Positions 31,285 through 39,523 of a stretch of DNA of 42,642 nt are shown here, one piece after another. Within the stretch, counting starts at the first letter, position 1; every line of letters begins with the position of its first letter. Source of the stretch: Alphaproteobacteria bacterium (GTDB lineage: Bacteria; Pseudomonadota; Alphaproteobacteria; CAAHEQ01; UBA3637); the NCBI GenBank assembly GCA_017647405.1, contig JAGCKR010000067.1, forward strand, positions 1 to 42,642. The letters run 5' to 3'. A model generated the notes under the pieces. That model was given only the letters and a program-made list of their open reading frames with translations, was not told the DNA's origin and made no database searches. Made by a program: the position numbers and the translations under genes.

Positions 31285-31688
31285 TATCTTCTTTTTTTGC
31301 CAATTTGAAGTTGCAAGACACAGTCTTTTTTCACTCCCTTAACATAAAAAGCAGAGGTGTTTGGTTTTACATATTGACTGGTATAGTTCCTAAATCCTTG
31401 TAAATCGCCGCTTGTTCCTGTAAAATTTAATAAACAAACAACGCCATTTTCGGAAAGGGCCATATCAATGTTATCAACTTTTTCCATGCCGGCACCAGCA
31501 AGAGAGGAATAGCTTTTTCCACCGGTTCCTTGTCCAGCAAGATTAATAGCTACATTTAATATTTTTGAATAATAAATGCGTTTAATAGCCAGTGTATAAC
31601 CGGCGTAGCCACCAATAGATAAAATCCCAATAATAGTTAAAACAGCAAGCATTTCAACCATTGAACGACCGGATTCTTGTTTTTTCAT
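31284..31688 (-). CDS. Type IV prepilin-like protein (pseudopilin), 134 aa
   Basis: Leader MKKQESG followed by RSMVEMLAVLTIIGILSIGG: prepilin peptidase site after Gly7, mature position +1 Arg, Glu at +5, then a hydrophobic helix. This is nearly identical over 20 residues to the prepilin at 10282-10773, while the globular parts differ. The head has two cysteines (VVCLLN, KDCVLQ) likely forming the usual C-terminal disulfide loop. The tail GKKRR is basic. It lies 16 bp downstream of secA with AAAGGAT before its ATG and no promoter between, so it is transcribed with secA. Assembly machinery is not in the window. Confidence 0.82.
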   Translation of the reverse strand: MKKQESGRSMVEMLAVLTIIGILSIGGYAGYTLAIKRIYYSKILNVAINLAGQGTGGKSYSSLAGAGMEKVDNIDMALSENGVVCLLNFTGTSGDLQGFRNYTSQYVKPNTSAFYVKGVKKDCVLQLQIGKKRR

Positions 31689-31704
31689 TTTTCATCCTTT
31701 CTTG

Positions 31705-34329
31705 TTAAGCTATTGACCCGCAACAGTGTTTGAATTTTTTACCGGATCCGCACGGACAAGGAGCATTTCTTGAAATTTGCCCTTCCGGTGTTGAAAAAGG
31801 ATCTTGTGTTGTTGGATCAACAGGGGCGGGATGGCTTTCTTTTATATCCTCTTGTTGAGAGTTTTGAAGTTGAAATTGCATTTGAGCAATAATTTCTGTT
31901 ACTTGTGTTCTGACTTTTGTCAGCAATGTTTCAAATAAAATGAACGCTTCCCGTTTATATTCATTCAGAGGATTTCTTTGTCCATATGCTCTTAAATTAA
32001 TAGAGGTTTTCATGAAATCCAATGTGTGAAGATGCTCTTTCCAACATTGATCAATTGTTTGAATTAAAATGCTCTTTTCAAGATTATTTCTTAAATCTTC
32101 CGGTAAGATGGCCATTTTATGTTCAATTTGTTGTTGCACTAATTCATTGACTCGTTCAACCAAAATTTCCGGAGAAATACCCGGATCATTAATCCAAGAA
32201 TTAAAAGGAGCTTCAACATTAAATTTTTTCAAAATGGTTTGCGTTAATTCATCTTTATTCCAATCGGAAGGAACGGAACGCGGCGGTGCCAATTCAAAAA
32301 TAATGTTTTCAATCGTGTCTAAACGCATTTCTTTGAGGGTTCCGGAAACACTTGGAGCCAGCATCAGCTCTTTTCTTTGTTCATAAATTGCAGAGCGCTG
32401 ATCGTTCATGACATCATCAAATTTAAGAAGGTTTTTGCGAATATCAAAGTGATAAGTTTCCACTTTTTTCTGAGCAACAGCCAAAGCTTTTGTGATATAA
32501 TTATGCGTAATCGGTTCGCCTTTTTTAAGGCCGAGACGTGTTAAAATATTTTGAATGCGTTCGGCACCAAAAATACGCATTAAATCGTCTTCTAATGAAA
32601 CATAAAATTTGGATAAGCCCGGATCTCCTTGACGCCCTGAACGACCACGTAATTGATTGTCAATACGTCTGCTTTCATGGCGTTCTGATCCCAGAACAAA
32701 CAATCCGCCTGCGGCTAATACCTGTTCTTTTTTTGCAGAAACTTCTTCTTTGATTTTTTCTGTCAGTGCTTCTTTATCTGCCGTTGGATCTTTTTCCAAA
32801 GCTTCTTGAAGCAACATTTCTATATTACCGCCCAGTTGAATATCGGTTCCGCGTCCGGCCATATTTGTTGCAATGGTAACAGCCCCTGGTGCACCAGCTT
32901 GAGCAATAATTTTAGCTTCTTGTTCATGGTGACGAGCGTTTAACACATTAAAAGGAATGTTTGTTTTTTGCTTCATCAGGTCAGCTAAAATTTCTGATTT
33001 TTCAATTGAGCCAGTTCCGATTAAAACCGGTTGCCCTTTTTCATGAGCTTTTTTAACATCTTCAATGATTGCTTCATATTTTTCTTCGGCAGTTCTGTAA
33101 ATAACGTCATTTTCATCAATTCGTTGCGGTGTTTTATTTGTTGGAATTTCAACAACCTGCAAATGATAAATATCGTCAAATTCAGCTGCTTCTGTCATAG
33201 CTGTGCCGGTCATACCAGCCAATTTAGGATACATTCTAAAATAATTTTGGAATGTCACAGAGGCAAGTGTTTGGTTTTCCGGTTGGATTTTAACGCCTTC
33301 TTTTGCTTCAATAGCTTGATGTAATCCATCTGAATACCGGCGACCTTGCATCATACGGCCGGTGAATTCATCAATAATCACAACTTGATCATCTTTAACA
33401 ATATAATCTTTATCTTTTGTGAATAAAGTGTTTGCGCGTAAAGCTTGATCAACATGATGAACAAAAGCAATATTTTGAGGATCATAAAGATTGCTTTGAA
33501 TCAGTCCGGCATCCAAAAGTAATTGTTCAACGTATTCCGTTCCGGCTTCGGTGAGAGAAACGGTGCGATGTTTTTCATCTTTTTCATAGTGTTCCGGTTT
33601 AACTGTTTTAATAAGTTTATCCACACTGATATATCTTTCTGATGAATTTTCAGCTGGGCCGGAAATAATAAGAGGGGTTCTTGCCTCATCAATTAAAATA
33701 GAGTCTACTTCATCCACAATGGCATAATAGAAAGGACGTTGAACCATTTCTTTGATTTCAAAGCGCATATTGTCGCGTAAATAATCAAATCCCAGTTCAT
33801 TGTTTGTTGCATATGTGATATCAGCATTATAGGCGGCTCTGCGTTCACTGGGTTCCATATCATGCGTGATACAGCCGACGGAAAGCCCTAAGAACCGGTA
33901 TATTTGTCCCATCCAATCGCTATCGCGTTTTGCCAAATAATCGTTGACGGTTACAACATGAACCCCTTTACCTGTTAAAGCATTTAAATAAACAGGCATG
34001 GTAGCAACAAGGGTTTTCCCTTCGCCGGTACGCATTTCGGCAATTTGGCCATTATTTAATATGATACCACCTAATAATTGAACGTCAAACGGTCGAAGAC
34101 CGAGAACGCGTTTGGAAGCTTCTCTAACACTTGCAAATGCTTCAGGTAAAATGCTTTCCAAACTTTCCCCATTTTGAATGCGGGTTTTATATTCTTGTGT
34201 TTTATCTCTTAATTGATCATCTGTTAAGAGCTTAAATGTGTCTTCTAATTCATTGATTTTGATAATTGTTTTTTTGAATTTTTTAAGATATCTGTCGTTT
34301 GCCGACCCGAAAATACTTTTTAAAAACAT
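31705..34329 (-). CDS. secA: Preprotein translocase motor ATPase SecA, 874 aa
   Basis: Drives secreted proteins through SecYEG at the inner membrane. NBD1 has Walker A MRTGEGKTLVA (residues ~99-109) and box VDEVDSILIDEARTPLIISGP; preprotein cross-linking domain follows; NBD2 has ATNMAGRGTDI and QLRGRSGRQGDPG. Helical scaffold/wing domains lie to ~800, and the C-terminal zinc motif CPCGSGKKFKHCC binds SecB and phospholipid. Length is typical for proteobacteria (~850-900). Promoter at 34370-34398; the ATG at 34329 follows AAAGGATC. Client proteins in this window include the autotransporter, the lipoproteins, the outer-membrane barrel and the TPR protein. Confidence 0.98.
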   Translation of the reverse strand: MFLKSIFGSANDRYLKKFKKTIIKINELEDTFKLLTDDQLRDKTQEYKTRIQNGESLESILPEAFASVREASKRVLGLRPFDVQLLGGIILNNGQIAEMRTGEGKTLVATMPVYLNALTGKGVHVVTVNDYLAKRDSDWMGQIYRFLGLSVGCITHDMEPSERRAAYNADITYATNNELGFDYLRDNMRFEIKEMVQRPFYYAIVDEVDSILIDEARTPLIISGPAENSSERYISVDKLIKTVKPEHYEKDEKHRTVSLTEAGTEYVEQLLLDAGLIQSNLYDPQNIAFVHHVDQALRANTLFTKDKDYIVKDDQVVIIDEFTGRMMQGRRYSDGLHQAIEAKEGVKIQPENQTLASVTFQNYFRMYPKLAGMTGTAMTEAAEFDDIYHLQVVEIPTNKTPQRIDENDVIYRTAEEKYEAIIEDVKKAHEKGQPVLIGTGSIEKSEILADLMKQKTNIPFNVLNARHHEQEAKIIAQAGAPGAVTIATNMAGRGTDIQLGGNIEMLLQEALEKDPTADKEALTEKIKEEVSAKKEQVLAAGGLFVLGSERHESRRIDNQLRGRSGRQGDPGLSKFYVSLEDDLMRIFGAERIQNILTRLGLKKGEPITHNYITKALAVAQKKVETYHFDIRKNLLKFDDVMNDQRSAIYEQRKELMLAPSVSGTLKEMRLDTIENIIFELAPPRSVPSDWNKDELTQTILKKFNVEAPFNSWINDPGISPEILVERVNELVQQQIEHKMAILPEDLRNNLEKSILIQTIDQCWKEHLHTLDFMKTSINLRAYGQRNPLNEYKREAFILFETLLTKVRTQVTEIIAQMQFQLQNSQQEDIKESHPAPVDPTTQDPFSTPEGQISRNAPCPCGSGKKFKHCCGSIA

Positions 34330-34369
34330 AACGATCCTTTCATCAGCATTTTATCGTTTTAATGATTTT

Positions 34370-34398
34370 TAAATAATCCATTTTTATGTTAAAGTCAA
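34370..34398 (-). promoter_or_regulatory. Likely sigma70 promoter of secA
   Basis: Minus strand TTGACT (34393-34398), 17 bp, TATTTA (34370-34375), leader about 35 bases. The -35 is strong and the -10 moderate. Confidence 0.55.
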
Positions 34399-34451
34399 GG
34401 GTTCAAAAATTTTATTGTATGCCATTATAGATTATGTTTTAAGTCATGTTT

Positions 34452-35267
34452 TTAAGGGTGAATAATTTCATGATTTATAAGTGATTGACTTATTTTTAGA
34501 ATATCTTGACTGGCCGGAGTATTTAGATTGAATGAGAGAAGAGATGTTTGCTCTTGTAAAGATTTTTTAACGGTAGAATCATAATGAATAATTCCACCAA
34601 GTTGAGGTTTAACATGCAAAAAAGCTTCAAGTGCCGTTAAAAATGTTTGATATGTTTGTTCTCCTTCTGCAAGTGTGTCTACCATATTCATAATGAGCTT
34701 AATATTTTTAGCCGGATCTTGATTTATGAGCAGACGGATGAATTGATAGGCATCTGTTAAAGAAGTTGGGGTATTCGTTATAAGAACCAAACATGTTTTG
34801 GCGCAGTTGGCCAGATGTATTAAATTTTCATAAATTCCGGATCCTAAATCAATAATAACCTTATCATAATAAGAAGATAAAATAAGAAGGTCATCCGCCA
34901 ATAATTTTAATTGAGGACCGTTTAAATTGGATAAAGACTGATCTCCGCTGTGCCCTGTTATAATATCGCATTGAAGAGTTGATTCATGTGTGATGGCTAA
35001 ATTGAGCGGGTCATTCATTTTTATCACTGTTTCAAGATTTTCATTTGGGGTGATTCCTAGATGGATATCTATATTTGAGAGACCAAGATCCCCATCAAAC
35101 AGAAGCACTTTTAATCCCTGTTTGCTAAAAGCATGGGCCAATGTGACAGCCAGCGTTGTTTTTCCAACCCCACCTTTGCCGGATGCGATGGCAATTATAT
35201 TATTGCCGTTTAAACGTTCTTGAATGTCTGTTAAAAATTCATGATTGTTGGCTTGATTTTCTGTCAT
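34452..35267 (-). CDS. flhG: FlhG/YlxH-type MinD-like ATPase, 271 aa
   Basis: ParA/MinD-family ATPase that limits flagellar number and works with FlhF. The deviant Walker A ASGKGGVGKTTLAV is at residues ~29-42, with Walker B/switch FDGDLGLSNIDIHLG and switch II IIDLGSGIYENLI. An N-terminal ~20-residue extension MTENQANNHEFLTDIQERLN resembles the FlhF-activating segment of FlhG. No clear C-terminal membrane helix is seen. The start ATG at 35267 touches the flhF stop (TAAATG), so both are coupled. No other flagellar gene is in the window. Confidence 0.85.
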   Translation of the reverse strand: MTENQANNHEFLTDIQERLNGNNIIAIASGKGGVGKTTLAVTLAHAFSKQGLKVLLFDGDLGLSNIDIHLGITPNENLETVIKMNDPLNLAITHESTLQCDIITGHSGDQSLSNLNGPQLKLLADDLLILSSYYDKVIIDLGSGIYENLIHLANCAKTCLVLITNTPTSLTDAYQFIRLLINQDPAKNIKLIMNMVDTLAEGEQTYQTFLTALEAFLHVKPQLGGIIHYDSTVKKSLQEQTSLLSFNLNTPASQDILKISQSLINHEIIHP

Positions 35268-36209
35268 TTAAGCGCCCTCATTTTTTGAATTTGGAAGTAA
35301 AAAAATTTTTGCAAAATTACTTGGAGATGCCTCTAAAACCGCTTCATATTCGTCGTTGGAAAAAGACATTGCTGTTAAATAGAGCTGATTATGAAGTAAT
35401 GTTTGGCAAATGCCCGAGTATTTGACATGAGAATCCAATTTTGTGACCAGTAATAAGTCTGCGCCATTTTTATGAAACAAGGCTCCTTGTGCAATAGCTT
35501 CTTTTTCATCTAGTCCAGCAGGCATTGTTAAAACAAATTCCCCATCAATGAGTTCATTCTTCATTACTTTTAACTCTTTCATGTTCTCTCGATCAAAAGG
35601 GTTAAAAGCGGGCGTATCAATCAAAATATAATCACTTTGAAGTCTTGCAAGAGTAACTGCTTCATTTAAATTGTGGATGTCATCAATGAATTTTATCGGG
35701 ATAAGGTTTTCATTACTAAAAGTGATTAAAGAAGGATCATGTTTTTGAATGGATAAAATTATGGGGTTAAAATTTTCTTTTTTTGCCAGATTAGCTATTT
35801 TTTTTATAGCGGTTGTTTTTCCTGCGCCTGAATTTCCGATGAAAACATAAACCTTTTTGGGTGTCATGGGATAGAGGGGTCTAAAGTGAAAAAGCTCTTC
35901 AAAGGCAATGGGGAGTAATTTATCATCATTTGGTTTAACACTTTTATTTTTTGTGGCGCGTACCAGTTGATCGATAAAGGTCTCTTCAAAAGTATGGTGT
36001 TTCAATAGATAAGAAAAATATCGTTTTTTTTCTAAGATATTATTTTGTTGATTATTAAATTCTCTTTTTTGCTGTTTAATAAAAACACTTACTTTAACTC
36101 CTTGTTCAACGCTTGTTACGGAATGGATAATGGCTTCCTTTTTATATAATGTTTCAATAATATTAAGGGCATTGACAAGATTGGGAGCAAAAAAAGATTT
36201 AATTTTCAT
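35268..36209 (-). CDS. flhF: FlhF-type SRP-like GTPase, 313 aa
   Basis: Signal-recognition-particle-type GTPase marking the site of polar flagellum assembly. The N-terminus MKIKSFFAPNLVNALNIIETLYKKEAI matches the FlhF start. A poorly conserved basic B-domain (~35-75) follows. The NG domain has P-loop IGNSGAGKTTAI (~124-135), and the later motif ILIDTPAFNPFD stands where the family has DTAG. LLVTKLDSHVKYSG provides the TKxD guanine-specificity motif. Shorter than the common ~380-430 residues. Its ATG overlaps the stop of the upstream gene (ATGA) and its stop touches the flhG start. Confidence 0.83.
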   Translation of the reverse strand: MKIKSFFAPNLVNALNIIETLYKKEAIIHSVTSVEQGVKVSVFIKQQKREFNNQQNNILEKKRYFSYLLKHHTFEETFIDQLVRATKNKSVKPNDDKLLPIAFEELFHFRPLYPMTPKKVYVFIGNSGAGKTTAIKKIANLAKKENFNPIILSIQKHDPSLITFSNENLIPIKFIDDIHNLNEAVTLARLQSDYILIDTPAFNPFDRENMKELKVMKNELIDGEFVLTMPAGLDEKEAIAQGALFHKNGADLLLVTKLDSHVKYSGICQTLLHNQLYLTAMSFSNDEYEAVLEASPSNFAKIFLLPNSKNEGA

Positions 36210-36526
36210 TTTTCCTCCTGTGTATCAGATGAAATGAAAATGGTGTGGATTTGATCACCTGTTTGAGGATTAATAATATGAATTTTTTTTATTTTATTTT
36301 CAGAAGCGATTGAAAGACATAAAAAATTTTGGCAAGAAAAAGTTTCTTGAACACTTTCATTATGATTTAAAGATAAATAACTTTTTTTAGGAAGGGTGAA
36401 AACATTTTGATTATTGTTGCTTTTCAAATTGTTTTTTGCTATTTTATGAAAAATTAATCCAAAGCCGGCAATTAAAAGACCGGTTAGTAAAAAAACAATA
36501 AATTTGGCAAGAGCGAGTTTATTCAT
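36206..36526 (-). CDS. Small membrane-anchored protein upstream of flhF, 106 aa
   Basis: No family named with confidence. One membrane helix at residues ~6-28 (LAKFIVFLLTGLLIAGFGLIFH), then a soluble ~75-residue domain with strand pattern and two close cysteines (TFSCQNFLCLS). This looks like a small anchored domain facing the periplasm. The ATG at 36526 follows AAGAGGAT; the stop overlaps the flhF ATG. A flagellar or polar-localisation link is suggested only by position. It is divergent from rluD with just 32 bp between them. Confidence 0.68.
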   Translation of the reverse strand: MNKLALAKFIVFLLTGLLIAGFGLIFHKIAKNNLKSNNNQNVFTLPKKSYLSLNHNESVQETFSCQNFLCLSIASENKIKKIHIINPQTGDQIHTIFISSDTQEEK

Positions 36527-36558
36527 TTTTATCCTCTTAGTTTTAAGGAGTTTTAATT

Positions 36559-37572
36559 ATGCAAGACTTTGAAGACGATTTTTCTTACGAGACAGAAACA
36601 GAATATCAAAAAAATACGCCACTTGTCACGAAAAAAGTGTCTGAAACAGAAAAAAATATGCGTCTGGATAAGTTTTTGGTTTCTTGTTTTTCCTCATTTT
36701 CCAGAAATCGATTAATTAAGTTGATTGAAACGGATTGTGTGATGTATGAGGGATGTGAAAAATATGCAGATAAGCCGGATTTAAAAGTAAAAACAGGGGA
36801 TGTGTTTGTGATTAAACTGCCGGATGCCGTTCCCGCTGAACCTGAAGCCGAAGATATTTCACTTGATGTTCTTTATGAAGATGAGGATGTAATCGTTATT
36901 AATAAGCCGGCCGGTATGGTGGTTCATCCGGGGGCTGGCAATTATCAAGGCACGCTTGTGAATGCGCTTTTGTATCATTGTAAAGATTCTTTATCGGGTA
37001 TTGGGGGCGTGCTTCGACCGGGAATAGTTCATCGTATTGATAAAGATACCAGTGGTATTTTGGTTGTTGCTAAAAATGATTTTGCGCATGTTCATTTATC
37101 TGAACAATTTAAAAAACATACGATTGAAAGAGTTTATCAAGCATTTGTTTGGGGTATTGTGAAACAAAAAGAAGGCGTTGTTTCTTCTTTGATTGGCAGA
37201 AGTTCTTCAAACAGACAAAAAATGGCTGTTGTTACAAATAATGGAAAGCAAGCGGTCACACATTATGAATGTATGGATATCTATCCGAAAGCGCCGGCCA
37301 GCTTAATTAAATGTGTTTTGGAAACGGGGCGAACGCATCAAATAAGAGTTCATATGACATCATTAGGGCATTCTCTGATTGGCGATAGTGTTTATGGGAT
37401 GGTGCCAAAATCAGCAGCCTCTCAATTACGTTTTTTCCCAAGACAGGCCTTGCATGCTTCTTTTTTAGGATTCATTCATCCAAGAACAGGTAAGTTTCTT
37501 TCGTTTGAAGTTCCTTTGCCTCAGGACATGGCTGATTTAAAAATTTTATTGGAAAAAAATTATAAAGTATAA
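36559..37572 (+). CDS. rluD: Ribosomal large-subunit pseudouridine synthase, RluD type, 337 aa
   Basis: Isomerises uridines in 23S rRNA (helix 69 for RluD) to pseudouridine. The S4 RNA-binding domain covers ~30-95 (NMRLDKFLVSCFSSFSRNRL). The catalytic domain covers ~105-325 with the active Asp in IVHRIDKDTSGILVVAKND and later motifs LETGRTHQIRVHM and GHSLIGDSVYG; AINKPAGMVVHPG-type segment is present as VINKPAGMVVHPGAG. Length is typical. The N-terminal ~28 residues are an acidic extension. The ATG at 36559 has AAGGAG nine bases upstream. RluD versus RluC/A specificity is judged by overall layout. Confidence 0.92.
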   Translation: MQDFEDDFSYETETEYQKNTPLVTKKVSETEKNMRLDKFLVSCFSSFSRNRLIKLIETDCVMYEGCEKYADKPDLKVKTGDVFVIKLPDAVPAEPEAEDISLDVLYEDEDVIVINKPAGMVVHPGAGNYQGTLVNALLYHCKDSLSGIGGVLRPGIVHRIDKDTSGILVVAKNDFAHVHLSEQFKKHTIERVYQAFVWGIVKQKEGVVSSLIGRSSSNRQKMAVVTNNGKQAVTHYECMDIYPKAPASLIKCVLETGRTHQIRVHMTSLGHSLIGDSVYGMVPKSAASQLRFFPRQALHASFLGFIHPRTGKFLSFEVPLPQDMADLKILLEKNYKV

Positions 37573-37588
37573 TGATGAGATATAAAAA

Positions 37589-37620
37589 ATGCGTGGCGCC
37601 AAGGAAGAAACACCACGCAT
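37589..37620 (-). terminator. Rho-independent terminator after the outer-membrane protein gene
   Basis: ATGCGTGG (37589-37596) and CCACGCAT (37613-37620) form an 8-bp stem with a 16-base loop. On the minus strand a T-run follows immediately, fitting the barrel gene that ends at 37643. A second A/T-rich inverted repeat (37624-37634 with 37642-37652) overlaps the stop codon. Confidence 0.75.
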
Positions 37621-37642
37621 CGCTTATTTTTAAGTGGGAGTC

Positions 37643-38230
37643 TTAAAAATAAAATCTTGCCGTTAATTTGACATCATGGGAGCGCATGTCTTCTTTACTA
37701 CGGCCTGTGTATCCCGCTCTGGATTTAACACGGGCTTGACCTAAGTCAACATATCTGTAACCAAGATCTAAGGACATGCAATCTGTAAACATGTGTTCAA
37801 TACCGGCACCGACTGTCCATGCAAAATTTGTTTTTGTTGCGCCTTTTGCATCTTTCATATCGTCCGTATTGTTCCAAGCCATACCAAGACCGGCCATCCC
37901 GTAAACATTAAAGCTGTTGTTTACCGGATATGTTGCATAAAAGTTTGCTAAAACAGGGATTGACCAAACATCTGTTTTTTTACTTCCTTCTGCTTTCATG
38001 TCTACGTCACCCCATCCGCGGTAACCGACTGTTAAATCAGTGCGGAAATAATGATTGATATGATATCCCATACCAACGCCTAAAACACCGGCATCTCCGT
38101 TTGAATCTGTTCCGAATGAATAGCCGCCTTCAGCCAAAGCATAAGGTTTTGAAAAATCATATGCTGAGGCAGATGATGCGGCAAAAAGCATCAAGGCAGC
38201 GGCAAAGCCTGATAATAAATGTTTCTTCAT
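37643..38230 (-). CDS. Small outer-membrane beta-barrel protein, 195 aa
   Basis: Eight-stranded porin-like or opacity-type surface protein. The signal peptide is MKKHLLSGFAAALMLFAASSASA, cut before YDFSKPY. The mature chain alternates short aromatic-edged strands (YALAEGGYSFG, MGYHINHYFRTDLTVGYRG, FYATYPVNNSFNVYGMAGLGMAW, FAWTVGAGIEHMF) and ends LTARFYF with the terminal Phe used by the BAM complex. The frame opens at 38263, but the ATG at 38230 has AAAGGAGA eight bases upstream and begins the signal peptide. Related to the Omp25/31-like family of alphaproteobacteria by layout. Confidence 0.88.
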   Translation of the reverse strand: MKKHLLSGFAAALMLFAASSASAYDFSKPYALAEGGYSFGTDSNGDAGVLGVGMGYHINHYFRTDLTVGYRGWGDVDMKAEGSKKTDVWSIPVLANFYATYPVNNSFNVYGMAGLGMAWNNTDDMKDAKGATKTNFAWTVGAGIEHMFTDCMSLDLGYRYVDLGQARVKSRAGYTGRSKEDMRSHDVKLTARFYF

Positions 38231-38267
38231 TTTAATCTCCTTTCTTAAAATAAACTGAAGCAATTTT

Positions 38268-38296
38268 ACATTAGGTATGAAAAGGGGGCTTGTCTA
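38268..38296 (-). promoter_or_regulatory. Sigma70 promoter of the outer-membrane protein gene
   Basis: Minus strand TAGACA (38291-38296), 17 bp, TAATGT (38268-38273); leader about 30 bases with AAAGGAGA. Confidence 0.6.
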
Positions 38297-38385
38297 GATA
38301 ACATATTGAGTTTTAAGCGAAATAAATATAATGTTATGTTTGGTAAAGTAAAAAAAATAAGATGGTAGGTTCAAAAAATAAAAAC

Positions 38386-38414
38386 TTGAAAATTTTTTAA
38401 TGCTGTGATAGTGT
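38386..38414 (+). promoter_or_regulatory. Possible promoter of the PH-domain gene
   Basis: TTGAAA (38386-38391), 17 bp, TAGTGT (38409-38414). The -10 is weak. Leader about 24 bases with AAGGAG before the ATG at 38445. Confidence 0.4.
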
Positions 38415-38444
38415 GAATAAAACGATAAAAAAGGAGATGTATTC

Positions 38445-38900
38445 ATGAGCGTAAATGATCGTATCATACAAAGTATTATTGATAAAGATGAAACCTTCCT
38501 TTGGGAAGTAACCGGCTCTATTAGGGATATTAAATTTAATCCGTTTTATTTGCTTTTAACAATTTTAACATTGGGTATTTTTGCAATAGCTTTGCATTAT
38601 AATCGTATTTATCATAGTTATGTTTTAACTTCTCAACGGTTGGTTGTTATTTCTGGTATTTTTTCAAAAGATGTTGATGAAATTGAACTTTTTAGAATTG
38701 TTGATAGCTCGGCATCTCAAACAATGATAGATGTTTGGGCGGATTTGGGCGATATTTATATTAACTCAACAGATAAAACAGGATTGCTCAAAATGCATAA
38801 AATCAGAGATCCGCATAAAATCAGAGATTCGCTTCGTAAGCAATATATGGCGGCACGTCAAAGAAAGGGAACTGTTATTTTAGAGAGTATAAATTCATAA
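38445..38900 (+). CDS. Bacterial PH-domain membrane protein, 151 aa
   Basis: One hydrophobic hairpin or helix (FYLLLTILTLGIFAIALHY, ~32-50) is followed by a small PH-like domain (~50-125): HSYVLTSQRLVVISGIFSKDVDEIELFRI, VDSSASQTM, then DLGDIYINSTD and IRDPHKIRDSLRKQY. This matches the bacterial PH (YdbS/YdbT-like) layout of membrane segment plus domain. Such proteins bind or sit at the inner membrane; roles are poorly known. Start ATG at 38445 after AAGGAGAT. Stands alone between two promoters. Confidence 0.8.
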   Translation: MSVNDRIIQSIIDKDETFLWEVTGSIRDIKFNPFYLLLTILTLGIFAIALHYNRIYHSYVLTSQRLVVISGIFSKDVDEIELFRIVDSSASQTMIDVWADLGDIYINSTDKTGLLKMHKIRDPHKIRDSLRKQYMAARQRKGTVILESINS

Positions 38901-38935
38901 CTTTTAAAGAATTATCAAAAAACATACAATTATAT

Positions 38936-38965
38936 TTGACAATTTGATGAAAAAAGATGTAATGT
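38936..38965 (+). promoter_or_regulatory. Sigma70 promoter of the 53-aa lipoprotein gene
   Basis: TTGACA (38936-38941), 18 bp, TAATGT (38960-38965); about 26 bases of leader with AAAGGAT before the ATG at 38998. Confidence 0.55.
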
Positions 38966-38997
38966 TTACCTGTTAAACCAAATGAAAGGATTTTAAA

Positions 38998-39159
38998 ATG
39001 AAAAAAGTATTGATGATTGCAGCTCTTGTTTTGGCTGTTTCAACATTGTCTGGTTGTATGGGTGAACGTGGTCGTGTCGGTGGACAAAAAGTTTGTACAA
39101 ATCAATATTTGTTCGGCGTATTATCACTTGCTGAAATTGTTTCACCTTGTGGTAAATAA
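38998..39159 (+). CDS. Tiny lipoprotein, 53 aa
   Basis: Translation starts MKKVLMIAALVLAVSTLSGC: a lipoprotein signal with lipobox LSGC and lipidated Cys20. The mature part is only 33 residues (MGERGRVGGQKVCTN...) with two further cysteines at ~33 and 51 that may form a disulfide, and ends SPCGK. The gene has its own promoter, AAAGGAT ribosome site and an excellent terminator five bases past the stop, so it is a real single-gene unit. Resembles small entericidin-like or osmotic lipoproteins in size only; no family assigned. Confidence 0.85.
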   Translation: MKKVLMIAALVLAVSTLSGCMGERGRVGGQKVCTNQYLFGVLSLAEIVSPCGK

Positions 39160-39163
39160 GTTT

Positions 39164-39194
39164 AAAAAGCGGTGTATAAAATGCACCGCTTTTT
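39164..39194. terminator. Rho-independent terminator of the 53-aa lipoprotein gene
   Basis: AAAAAGCGGTG (39164-39174) and CACCGCTTTTT (39184-39194) make an 11-bp stem with a 9-base loop, followed by CTTTTTT-type sequence. Confidence 0.88.
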
Positions 39195-39233
39195 CTTTTT
39201 AATAAAAAAAATGAGAGTTGTAAAAAAAAGAAC

Positions 39234-39262
39234 TTGCATTTTAAAAAAAAGTTATTTATAAT
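39234..39262 (+). promoter_or_regulatory. Strong sigma70 promoter of tRNA-Leu
   Basis: TTGCAT (39234-39239), 17 bp, TATAAT (39257-39262). The predicted start near 39269 leaves a short 5' leader before the tRNA at 39276. Confidence 0.75.
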
Positions 39263-39275
39263 GCATCTACATTTT

Positions 39276-39360
39276 GCGGTTATGGCGGAATTGGTAGACG
39301 CGCAGCGTTGAGGTCGCTGTGGAGAGATCCGTGGAAGTTCGAGTCTTCTTAACCGCACCA
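39276..39360 (+). tRNA. tRNA-Leu(GAG)
   Basis: 85 bases including an encoded CCA. The acceptor stem is GCGGTTA (39276-39282) with TAACCGC (39350-39356), discriminator A, then CCA (39358-39360). The anticodon stem CAGCG/CGCTG encloses the loop TTGAGGT, giving anticodon GAG, which reads CUC and CUU. The long variable arm (about TGGAGAGATCCGTGG) is the class II hallmark of leucine tRNAs, and GTTCGAGTC gives the T arm. A terminator hairpin follows within ten bases. Its last 16 bases recur in a duplicated block 179 bp downstream. Confidence 0.96.
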
Positions 39361-39439
39361 TAAAATAAACTCCCTTTGGGGAGTTTTTTTTATTGTTTGG
39401 TAACGAAGACTATGGCCCGATTTTCTAATCTCTTTTTTT
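39345..39439 (+). repeat. Direct repeat copy 1: tRNA 3' end, terminator and flank
   Basis: This ~95-bp block runs from the last 16 bases of tRNA-Leu through the terminator and a further ~45 bp ending in a T-run. It recurs at 39524-39617 with one substitution (C to T near 39410) and one missing T. Confidence 0.9.
39367..39391 (+). terminator. Terminator of tRNA-Leu (copy 1)
   Basis: AAACTCCC (39367-39374) with GGGAGTTT (39379-39386), a 4-base loop and a run of eight T. The same hairpin is duplicated at 39546-39569. Confidence 0.88.
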
Positions 39440-39523
39440 ATCCTGTTGGTTAAAAAAGTCGATAAGAAACTTTGGGGGCTTGCAGACAAAAACTTGCCAT
39501 TCAAGGCAACTTTTTGCTTAGCG

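Noticed and set aside
38993..39361. A 122-codon minus frame starting MVRLRRLELP over the lipoprotein and tRNA
   Set aside because: It is the well-known antisense reading of a tRNA gene and also runs opposite to the real lipoprotein gene with its own promoter and terminator.
39440..39523. Degenerate second tRNA between the repeat copies
   Set aside because: Only the 16-base 3' end matches tRNA-Leu; no anticodon arm, D arm or 5' acceptor strand can be found.
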